From assembly GCA_048213135.1 (NCBI GenBank), contig PS015286.1, positions 1-43,611 of the forward strand: a DNA stretch of 43,611 bases, read 5' to 3'. How positions within the stretch are numbered: the stretch's first letter is position 1; each line of letters opens with the position of its first letter. The notes under the pieces are model-generated. The model was given only the letters and a program-made list of their open reading frames with translations, did no database searches and had not been told where the DNA came from. A program made the translations under genes and the position numbers. The stretch comes from Reclinomonas americana ATCC 50394. Taxonomy: Eukaryota > Jakobida > Jakobea > Jakobida. This document shows positions 20,527 through 29,147 of this stretch, in pieces.

Positions 20527-23500
20527 GAGAGAGGAGAGAGGAGAGGAGAGGGAGAGGGAAAGGGGAGAGGAAGGGGGAGACGGATGGGGAGATGGATCGG
20601 AGAGGTAGAGAGCGAGAGGGAGAGGGGGAGGGAGTCGAGGAGGAATACACCTAGAAGAGAAACAGGAAACGAGCAAATTTATACACACAATGAGAAGGAG
20701 AGCGGAAAGAGAGGAAAGAAAGAACAGTGATTGAAAGCAACATAGTATGGAAAGAGAGGAACATAGCAAGAGGTCTGAAGAGCGAAGTTGAGTGCGATGC
20801 GAGAGTGGCAGAAAGAGAGCGGCAAATACACACCACACACATAGTCCATGCGAAATACAGGAAAGAACGGGGATCAGAGAGAGAAAGCACGGTGAATCAC
20901 AGGCATTGTCGCAATGTGCAAGCACAGCTGCCAACAACAAAACGTGGAGACAGAGAAAAGAGTCTGCAGACTGCGCACTCGGTTTGCCTTGCACATACAA
21001 AAACACTTTCTTTCTCTCTCTCTCTCTCTCTCTCACTCTTCTTCCTCCCTCTCTCTCATACCTGCTTGGCACCCTTGATAATCGGAATGAGGCACTCGGG
21101 CTCCGACGCTTGCGTGCACTCGTCAATCAGCACGTACTTGAAGCGCATGCTGGTGAGGCGGTGATCACCAGCGCCGACGCACGTGCAGCACACCACGTCG
21201 GCATTCTGCAGCAAATCGCGCTCGACGGCAAACTTGAGCGTCTTGAAGCGCTTCTCGTCTTGCATCGACAGCTCGCCCTGCTCCTCCTTTAACAGGAACA
21301 GCTTCTGCAACTCGGTGCGCTGCGGCGACGAGAGAGCCACTTGTCGCACTTGGTGATGGAGGGTCAAGTGGTCCACCGAAGTGGAGATGGCCTCACGCGA
21401 TTTGGCGGCCACACGAACCACCTGGACGACGTGAGTGGATGTGAGATGGGGGAATAAGAACTTGAGAGGGTGCGTGATGCCTCAAAAAAGCAAACACACA
21501 CACCTTCAAGCCCGTGGCATCGATCTTTTCGGTGAGCTGGTCGACGGCCACATTGCTGGGCGCCGCCACCAACACCTGGCCCTGCTGCGCGAGGTGGAAG
21601 ACAATCGAGGCCGACGTGACGGTCTTGCCGGTACCCGGCGGACCCTGGATGAGCGACAGAGGGCGCTGCAGAACGCTCTTGACGGCCGACACTTGCGAGT
21701 GGTTGAGCTCCGGCAGACCGGGGACCGAGAAGCGACGCGGCAGCGTGACCTGCACGGAGATTGTCAGTGTCTCACACTCAATCACGTATCTCCGCCCCTA
21801 CTCTCCACCGCCAACCTTGAGCGTCTGCTCCTCCACCTCGTGGCCCAGCAGCTTGTAGTAAATGTAGCCGCTGACCGACAAGTCGTCTTGCCACAGCTTG
21901 TTCAGCGCCGCCTCCATGCGATCAAACGAGGTGCTCTTCCACACGAAATCCACACTGTAGCCGTGCGACACATCCGTCGGAATACCGTGGTTGCTACGCA
22001 TCTCCACCGCCACCTCCTCGTTGGCCGTCAGCCGCACCAAGTGTCCCATGCACTCCCACGCAGGGTGGCTGGGGTCGCCGGGGTACTTGAGCTGCAACTC
22101 GTCGCCAGGCACCAAGTGCAACTCTGCGCGAACACAAGGCGACGCCAAATATCAGACAGAGTCAGAGGAGAGAAAGGGAGTGGGAGAGGGAGAGAAAGAG
22201 GAGAGCGAGAGCAAAGATGGTTGGTTGAAAGAAAATGTGAGACGACGCCTTTCCAAGAGCATCCCACGACAACCTCGGGGACGCCTGGTTAAATTATCGC
22301 TCTCTCCGACCCCAACCACAACACCACCCTCCCCGCGAGCCGGTGCAGGGGTGAGTAGGCGGTGGAGGTTGGAGAAGGAGGAATGAAACAAATCAAACTT
22401 TTGCTCTGCGTGCGGGTTTACAGGTGCATGGCAAGAGTCCTCGGCACATGCACCCAGCTACACACGCGTCGGGAGAGGAACAGGGGGGAAGGGGTCGAAG
22501 GGGAAGGGAGAGGGAGAGGGAAGGGAAGCGATGATGGAAGAGGGACAGAGGGAGAGGGGAAGAGGGAAGACGAAAGCGGGAAGAGGGAAGGAGAAGAGAG
22601 TTTGGGGGGGGGGGGGGGCGGAAGGGGGAGAAGAAAGGAGCGAGACAGACAGACGAGCAGAGCGACAGCCAACAAGTCAGATATAAGGCGACACAGAAAG
22701 AGAGAAAGAAGACCAGCACTGATAAACAGACACATGGAACGAAGAATAGATGACCAGTGCGCAGACGAATGACGTGACAAGGGGACGAAGATGACAGCGG
22801 CACGTACCGTTCTCCTCCTTCGGAAACACAAAGTAGGCCACCATCTTCTTGTTGAGACCCATGTCCCAGTGCACAGAAATGTTGCGTCGCGTCTGTCCGA
22901 CAAAACAGGTCAGTCACACCAAACACACATGCTCCCTTTCCACCCTCCCATTTCCCCACTGTTGTTTGTAAGAATGCGTGTGTGTACCTGCGTGCGTCGC
23001 CCACGTCTCTCTCCCTCCTCTCTCTCTCTCCCTCACTTCTTCTCGGTCATCCTCCTTGACACCTCTCCATCACAGCACACTCACCAAGATGCCGCTGCAT
23101 CTTCGCCAGTGTACACTGCTGCTGACATCCACGCGGACATGTTTGCATGCGCCCACAGATGCGCCATCTTTGCTCACATCGCAGCGGACATTCTAGCAAA
23201 CATCCACTGCACTCGTACTCTCACTCCTTCATCACCACTGCAACTCACTTCTACACCCTTCACCAACCTTCTCTCTCGCTTTCTCCCACAAACTCTCCTC
23301 CCTCCCTCCCTTTCCCTACAAACCTGCGCCTCCTTCAGTCGCTTGTCGTACTCGGCCTCCAAACGAATCAGCGGCGCAAACACTTCCAAATACTGCGCCG
23401 CATTTTCGTACACGTACGGCACCGGCGTCGGCTGGTCATCGGCTCCCGGCTTGTCAATGTCGTCGAGGGCGGCCGTATCGTTCTCCTTCCACAATTCCTG

Positions 23501-25210
23501 CAAAGCATGTACGATCAGCACTGACTCTCTCTCATTGCCCTTCCTCTCTCTCCAGCGAACACCAACCTCCAATCGCACAATCTGCTGCGTGGTGATCTGG
23601 TGCGACCGTGCCACCTCCTCATCGTCCGGCACAGTCACCACCCACGGCAAAAACGAGCGATCCACAATGAGCGGCTGCCACAGATTCGGATCCCACTCCA
23701 ACTCCTTCAGCGTCGACCCCTGCTGCAAGCACGGCTCGCGACACAGCAGCATGACCACGTTCTCCTGCGAGGCCGGAATGAAGCCCAGCAGGAACACATT
23801 GCGGCATCCGCAATTGTAGCACTCCAGCTGTGTCTCGCCGAGCAGCGAATTGGGGTGGAGGGCGACCTCGCGCGACTTGGAGCGCACCAAGTGGTGCACA
23901 ATGTGCGAGGCCGACGTGATGCCGCGAGAGTTGCAGAACCACTTGCCGGTCTTGACGCATTTGACGACAGAGGTGGCAGAGGAGATGCCGCAGTAGCTGG
24001 GAGGGGGGAGGAAGAGAGGAGAGGTGAGGAAGAAGGCGAAGGGGAAGGGGAAGGTGGAGGGAAGAGGAGGAGAAGGAAGAGAGGGAGGAGAGGGAAGAGC
24101 GGGAAACAAGGAAGACAAGGGAGGGCTAAGAAGGAAGAGTATGAGAATGCTGATCAAATAGAGAAAGGGGTGGTGGTGTTGGTGGTGGTGGAGGAGGAGG
24201 ACAGCGAGATGCAGAAAGAGGAAACGAGGGAGAAGAGAGAAAAGAAGGAACAAGGAGAAGGGAACACGGAGACTACGGGGAGACAACAAGAGCGACAGAA
24301 TAATGAGAATGGACGTCACACAAGCAGCAAAAGCACACTGGACAGCGACACGGGGCAGAACAACGACAACAACGGGGAGGAGAAAGACAGACAGCCAGAG
24401 AGACAGAATAATGAGAATGAACGTCACGCGAATAGAAAGAAAGAGGTGTGCGAGAGCACATTGGACAGCGAGACAAGGAGACGAAGAGAACGAGACGAAG
24501 AGGGAAGCTGACAATTGAGAAGCCGGAAATGATCTCACTCTTCCCTCACACATCCCTCGCCCGTCCAATCTACTCACGCGCACGCATGCTCCGGCAACGC
24601 CTCCACCTCCTCCCCTCCCTGCCCATCAACCCCATCCGCAGACGCAGACGCCACTCCAGCTCCACCAGCAGCCGCCGCCGACTCCTCAAACACACCCGCA
24701 GTCGACATCGACCCAACCGGCTGCGACGCCCCAACCGCTCCCGCCGACAACATCAACGACGCCGCTCCATGCATCGGATCGTGCCAGTGACCCACTGCAC
24801 GACATGGCCAACCCATGTCAGCACACACTTTGGTCGTCAACAACACACAAAAGAGACAAGGCGCTCTCCCACTGACCACCGCCATCGGGCTGTGTAGGCG
24901 CCGTCCCGCCACCAGCTCCAACTCCACTGAGAAACTCTTGCGTGAACTGCTGTGTCAACATGGCCGGGTGGTGGTGCAAGTGACTTTGACGAGCGGCGGC
25001 GGCAGAGGAAGGCGCCATTTCCGCGTGCTCATAGTCGTCATCGTCGTCGATGAAGCCGCCGGCGCCAAGGCCGACAGGTGCTGCAGCGAGGGCGGGTCCT
25101 GCGGCTGCTGCAGCAGATGCAGCTGCTGCTGTGGCTCGTCCTGCGCGTGGCAGGTGCGACGACGAGTCGGTGTCGTCGAGCCAGTAGTCGTCTTGCTGGC
25201 TGCTCAGCAT
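18579..25210 (-). CDS. UPF1: UPF1 RNA helicase, nonsense-mediated mRNA decay
   Basis: UPF1 is the SF1 helicase at the centre of nonsense-mediated decay, acting on ribosome-bound mRNPs in the cytoplasm. The likely start is [10 protein letters not shown] at 25210 (25321 is also possible). An Ala/Gly-rich leader precedes the Cys/His zinc domain (EHACA then [29 protein letters not shown]; 23610-24600). The 1B domain (21800-22150) and helicase core follow: GPPGTGKT (about 21640), DECT in motif II where animals have [24 protein letters not shown] (20110), [19 protein letters not shown] and LTRAR. The C-terminal tail is Gly-rich with several Ser-Gln sites ([14 protein letters not shown]), the SMG1 target type. 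The stop depends on a last intron: spliced, it reads DGPISQAL and ends at 18579; unspliced, it ends at 18623. The intron at about 20165-21060 contains an N gap, and several introns are long and repeat-rich. Confidence 0.95.
20171..20660 (+). repeat. Polypurine G/A repeats in a UPF1 intron, interrupted by a gap
   Basis: The stretch is almost entirely G and A, with runs such as AAAGGGGGAAAGGGGG and long GA tracts on either side of an N run. On the transcript of this minus gene it reads as C/T. G-runs of four to six spaced by A-runs have the mirror symmetry of triplex-forming DNA. A CT run on the plus strand (21012-21055) abuts the next exon. Confidence 0.85.
20314..20452. other. Assembly gap, 139 N
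   Basis: This run of N lies inside a UPF1 intron and is flanked on both sides by G/A repeats. No coding sequence appears to be missing. Confidence 0.99.
22160..22660 (+). repeat. Purine-rich intron sequence with a 13-G run
   Basis: An intron of UPF1 between the 1B and zinc domains is G/A-rich on the plus strand, with GGGAGAGGG-type runs near 22500-22570 and an uninterrupted G run of about 13 near 22607-22618. No gene is recognised inside it. Confidence 0.7.
24000..24500 (+). repeat. Purine-rich UPF1 intron with a duplicated unit
   Basis: The first part (24000-24120) is G/A repeat. From about 24293 a unit starting GACAGAATAATGAGAATG(G/A)ACGTCAC is repeated at about 24404, some 111 bases later, with related flanks (AGCACACTGGACAGCGACA against AGCACATTGGACAGCGAGA). 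The repeats lie between the exons ending near 24574 and starting near 23998 on the minus strand. Confidence 0.7.
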
Positions 25211-25661
25211 TCGTTCGAGTGTGATTTTGTGAGGGACAAGCCGAGTTTCCGCCGTCTTTTCGCAATTCAACGCACCGCTCTCCTCGTCTCTATCCTGCTG
25301 CACTTGTGGCACCACCGCCACCGCAGCGGCGTCGTGCGTGCATTTTCACTGCGTCGCTGTCGACGTCGACGTCGGAAAAATTGCAAGCACTTTCTGTCGC
25401 GCTCGTTTCTTTCCCATCTCACTGCCGAAGCCGTGCACATGAGTAACCACTGCCGCCACTCACGCGCTCATATGCAGATCGTCGAGCACCAATCTCTCGC
25501 CTTCGCCGACGTTCCGCCTGTTGATCGGAGTGGAGTGATGGAATCTCAATCACTCACTCAACCCAGCAGGTTCGTGCGCGATCCACAGCCCCGTGGCCGC
25601 TGTCTGTGCCCTGTGTTGTGTGTGTATACGTGCCTCCCATGTCTCCTGCGTGTGCGTGCGT
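25211..25661. other. Upstream region between UPF1 and RPL23A
   Basis: The region probably holds the UPF1 5' UTR and the promoters of UPF1 and RPL23A. It ends in a GTGCGT simple repeat at the following gap. An upstream in-frame ATG at 25321 could extend UPF1. No separate gene is recognised. Confidence 0.5.
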
Positions 25662-25762
25662 NNNNNNNNNNNNNNNNNNNNNNNNNNNNNNNNNNNNNNN
25701 NNNNNNNNNNNNNNNNNNNNNNNNNNNNNNNNNNNNNNNNNNNNNNNNNNNNNNNNNNNNNN
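25662..25762. other. Assembly gap, 101 N
   Basis: The gap lies between GTGCGTGCGT on its left and a GA repeat on its right. These flanks do not match each other, which supports wrong orientation of the piece that follows. Confidence 0.99.
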
Positions 25763-25871
25763 GAGAGAGAGAGAAGCGGCATCAGATGCACATCGCCACT
25801 CCACACTCTCACACTCTTCTGCTCTGCTCTGTATCCCTTCCTCCTCCTCGTCCTCTGCAGCGAGCATGAAC

Positions 25872-25997
25872 CTTGGTGCGGCGGACACGCTTGATGCCCG
25901 AGGCATTGCCGCCCTGCTTGACGGCCTTGTTGGCCTTCTTCGCACGAGCAATCTCTTGTTCGCGCGGACGCGACGCCGGCTTGACAGCACGAGGCAT
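25872..25997 (-). CDS. RPL23A: Ribosomal protein uL23 (RPL23A), first exon on inverted contig
   Basis: On the minus strand, ATG 25997 opens 42 codons, beginning MPRAVKPASRP and continuing with the basic run KKANKAVKQ to end VRRTK. This is the Lys/Ala-rich N-terminal extension typical of eukaryotic uL23. A donor (AAG then GTTCAT) follows directly in phase 0. The next expected residues, [11 protein letters not shown], begin at a phase-0 acceptor at 26177, but on the plus strand. The exon lies on a 381-base contig (25763-26143) bounded by N runs, so the contig is most likely inverted in the scaffold. It is not a separate gene. Confidence 0.85.
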
Positions 25998-26143
25998 GGA
26001 TTATACTAACACGCGCAACACACAACACAGAGCAGTCAGCATCACTGAACGGGGGAGAGAGAGGGAGTGGAAAGGCGCGTCGCATGTCACGCACATGCAC
26101 ATGCCATGACACACAAAGACACAGCGCACGCACGCACACGCAC

Positions 26144-26163
26144 NNNNNNNNNNNNNNNNNNNN
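26144..26163. other. Assembly gap, 20 N
   Basis: This short N run separates a CA/CG repeat on its left from the acceptor tract TCGCCCCCCACAG of RPL23A exon 2 on its right. Its exact length of 20 suggests a placeholder of unknown true size. Confidence 0.99.
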
Positions 26164-26176
26164 TCGCCCCCCACAG

Positions 26177-26733
26177 GTGCACTTCTTCCGACCCAAGACG
26201 CTGAAGCTGCCGCGCAACCCGAAGGTCGTGCGCAAGTCTGTGTCGCGCCTGCCCAAGATGGACCAGGTGAGTGATTTTCTTCAGCAGGGTGTGTCATGAT
26301 TGATTGTCACTGACTCTTGCCGTTGTTGTAGTTCCGCGTGCTCAAGCACCCGCTCACCTCTGAGTCGTCGATGAAGAAGATTGAGGTACACTTGACTCCC
26401 GCGCACACGTCGAGAGAGAATGGCAGGCCGCAGGCTTACGCATGAATGGGATCGCAGGATCACAACACGTTGACGTTCATTGTCGACCTGCAAGCCAACA
26501 AGAACCAGATCAAGCAGGCCGTGAAGAAGATGTACTCGGTCGAGGTCGCCAAGGTCAACACCCTGGTCCGGTGCGTTTGTTCATTCATTCAGGAGAGGGA
26601 GGATTGTGATGCTGCAGGGTGCTGACTATTTTTCGTGTGTTTCGACAGCCCCGATGGCAAGAAGAAGGCGTACGTCAGGCTGAAGCCCGACCACGATGCC
26701 CTCGACACTGCCAGCAAGATTGGCCTGATTTAA
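26177..26733 (+). CDS. RPL23A: 60S ribosomal protein uL23 (RPL23A), exons 2-5
   Basis: uL23 binds 26S/28S rRNA at the polypeptide exit tunnel and forms part of the SRP docking site. Four exons fit exactly: 26177-26266, 26332-26385, 26458-26570 and 26649-26733. They give [66 protein letters not shown] and a final [11 protein letters not shown]. These match the family along its full conserved length. Together with the 42 codons at 25872-25997 the protein is about 155 residues, the usual size. The first exon lies on the opposite strand (see that entry), so the gene is complete in content but not in arrangement. Confidence 0.96.
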
Positions 26734-27017
26734 GCACTCTCTCTCTGTGGTGTTGGGCGAATTCGTGCGTTGTGGTGGGAGGATGTCTGCGAGGCAGTGG
26801 ATGGTTGGGCACGGCGGTGATGCGGTGAGGGTGGGTGGGGGGAGGTAGCAGGCGGTGGACGCATGTAGTGTGTGTGCATGCCTTGCTACGCCCCTTCTTC
26901 TCTCGCCAGTCGCTCGCTTTGCTGACTTGACACTCTGGGTAAACAAACAAAAACGATCATCAATCATCTGACTCTTTCGTGCCTGTCTCTACACTGCTCG
27001 ACGTGGAGGCGCAGTAA

Positions 27018-28227
27018 TCATTCTCGCTCCTCTTCCTCATCGTCATCATCGCCGCCGAGCTCGCCAGCCTCCTCGAGCAGCACAGCGCGGACGGCCGAGT
27101 TGGCGGCGACGTCGGACGGCTTCAATTTCTCCTTGTTCTCAATGTCGGTGCGCGCTCCGCTCTCCAGCAAGAACGTCACCACCTGTGTGTGTGCATCCCT
27201 CCCGGCGTCAGCGAGAGACATTAGTGAGAGAGTGAGTGAGGGGAACCAACGAAACATGCAAAAGGCCTTCGGTCGCCGCCAAATGCAGCGGCGTGTTGCC
27301 TTCGGCGTTGACCACGTCGAGCAGGGCGTTGCGTTCGACCAGCATGGAGGCGATCAGTGGATCGTCCTTGTTGACGCAGGCGCGATGCAGAGGGTACTCT
27401 TGCCGCGTATCCTGCCGCGTAACAAGAAGCGCCAATGAGCACGGCGATGATGGCACGATGGATGACATCGTCGAAAACGCAACAGCAATGTTCGGGTTTG
27501 CGCCATTGGCGAGCAGGATCTCGACGACCTTGACGTGCGCACGCGAGGCGGCATAGAACAGCGCCGTCCGTCGTTCCTCGGTCTGCGGAGGGGCATCGAG
27601 TGAGAGAGGCGAGAGGATAGGGTGAGAGAGGAAAGAGATCGTGAAGGATACCATCTCGTTGATCAGGGCCTCCAGTTCGAGCAGCTTCACCACGACCTTG
27701 TCGTGGCCGGCACTGGCGGCGGAGATGAGCGGGGTGTAGCCGCCCTCGTCGCGGGTGTTGACCTGGGAGAAGAAGAGAGGGAGGAGGGGATGAGGGACAA
27801 GGAGGAAAGGAGAGGGCAGGAGAGGGAGAAGAGCGGGCGAGACAAGGCAGACAACATCACTCTGAGGATGAGAAGGGCAGCAAGGCGATCTTTCTCTCAG
27901 AGGATAAGTCTCACTCTCTATGCATAGATGCACAACATGCTGCTGACTCTCTCTCTCTCTCTCNNNNNNNNNNNNNNNNNNNNNNNNNNNNNNNNNNNNN
28001 NNNNNNNNNNNNNNNNNNNNNNNNNNNNNNNNNNNNNNNNNNNNNNNNNTGCCCAGTGCAACAGCGTTCGCCCATCAGCATCCTGCCACACAGTGTGAGA
28101 GACAGCTCATCCCTCTCGCCTCTCACAGCCCACTCACCCTCTGATTGATGTCCACTCGTCCAGTGGCCAGCATCTGCGCGACCTTGTGCTGCTCACCATC
28201 ACGCACAGCTTCCACGGCGGCCTCCAT
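27018..28227 (-). CDS. PSMD10: Gankyrin-like ankyrin protein, 26S proteasome chaperone
   Basis: PSMD10/gankyrin (yeast Nas6) chaperones assembly of the 19S proteasome base by binding the Rpt3 C-terminus. The start MEAAVEAVRDGEQ at 28227 leads through ankyrin repeats: VDINQR joined to DADGRTLLHWA, then TRDEGGYTPLISAASAGHDK, RRTALFYAASRAHVKVVEIL, QEYPLHRACVNKDDPLI and EGNTPLHLAATEG. The last repeat, LLESGARTDIENKEKLKPSD, closely matches the gankyrin end. A short acidic tail (DDDDEEEERE) finishes the protein at 27018. Repeat order and the IENKE motif favour gankyrin over a generic ankyrin protein. The 3' end of the second exon runs into the gap 27964-28049, so perhaps 20-30 residues are unseen. 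Confidence 0.82.
27964..28049. other. Assembly gap, 86 N
   Basis: The gap follows a CT repeat and interrupts the second exon of the gankyrin-like gene directly after LLHWA. Its true size is unknown. Confidence 0.99.
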
Positions 28228-28330
28228 GAGTGCGTAAAACGAGCTTTTGTTGAGTTTGAGTTGTCCTACAATTCGCCTCCACAGAGCGCAAACATGCCGT
28301 GCATGCGATTCGCTTGAGTCGATGAGCTGT

Positions 28331-28402
28331 GATCCGTTGGTGTAGTGGTATCATTCCAGTTTTGGGTACTGGAGGCCGTGGGTTCGATCCCCACACGGGT
28401 CC
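28331..28402 (+). tRNA. tRNA-Pro (anticodon UGG)
   Basis: A full cloverleaf folds without an intron. The acceptor arm GATCCGT pairs with ACGGGTC at 28395-28401 (one G-T pair), and the discriminator base is C. The anticodon stem CCAGT/ACTGG encloses the seven-base loop TTTGGGT, with TGG at 28363-28365. The T arm GTGGG/CCCAC holds TTCGATC. Internal promoter boxes are present: A box TGGTGTAGTGG and B box GGTTCGATCC (28381-28390). The gene stands between the heads of the divergent gankyrin-like and DDX47 genes. Confidence 0.97.
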
Positions 28403-28407
28403 TTTAC

Positions 28408-28422
28408 TTTTTGATTTTTTTT
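28408..28422 (+). terminator. RNA polymerase III terminator of tRNA-Pro
   Basis: Runs of five T (28408-28412) and eight T (28415-28422) begin six bases after the mature tRNA end, which fits Pol III termination. Confidence 0.85.
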
Positions 28423-28570
28423 GCTGCTTTCCCCCTTGTTCCACCCGTAGCATACTGCAGAGCAGAGACGGAGAGAGACTGTCTGTCACTCCGAGTGTTT
28501 CCTCTCATTTTTTTTTGGGAATTGTAGACAAACGAAGCTGCCACGTCATCACACCACATCATCATCAATC

Positions 28571-29090
28571 ATGCGCGCAGGCAGCAAGCACCACCGCAAG
28601 CAAGAGAAGCCCGAGGAGGACGACGAGGAGGAGGAGATGGAGACGGAGGAGGAGGAAGAGGATCACGACGACGAAGAGGAGGAGGATGACGAGGATGGGT
28701 CGTCGGTGGATGATGTGAATGTGCACATGGCCGGTTCCTCGTCTTCCTCGTCTTTCTCTTCTGCGCCGGCTGTGGTTGAAGAGACAACGTTTGAGGCGCT
28801 GGGAGTGTGCCCGCAACTGTGTGGATCGTGTCGTGCGCTCAAGTGGAGTGCGCCGACGGAGATTCAGCGGGAGGCGATTCCGGTGGCGTTGCAGGGTGAG
28901 TGATAAGGGGAGAGAGAGAGGGGGAGAGCTGGGGAGAGAGAGAAGGAGAGAGAAGGGACTGTTGACAGGGGCATGAAAGAGATGTGAGAGAGACAAGTGG
29001 GAGAGAGAGCGATAGAGAGAGAGAGAGAGAGATAGAGGGAGAGAGAAGGGACTGTTGACAAGGACATAAAAGATACAAGAGAGACAAGTG

Positions 29091-29147
<57 letters not shown>

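Noticed and set aside
20146-21126. Long minus-strand open frame across the gap, rich in Ser, Pro, Leu and Phe
   Set aside because: It is produced by G/A repeats, which lack stop codons in several frames, and by the N run. It lies inside a UPF1 intron.
23600-24511. 303-codon plus-strand open frame opposite UPF1
   Set aside because: It is the shadow of the UPF1 zinc domain joined to a Glu/Arg-rich repeat. The minus frame matches UPF1 closely.
25809-25997. Separate small basic minus-strand gene
   Set aside because: Its 42-codon start is the RPL23A N-terminus and is missing from the plus-strand gene beside it. An inverted contig explains both.
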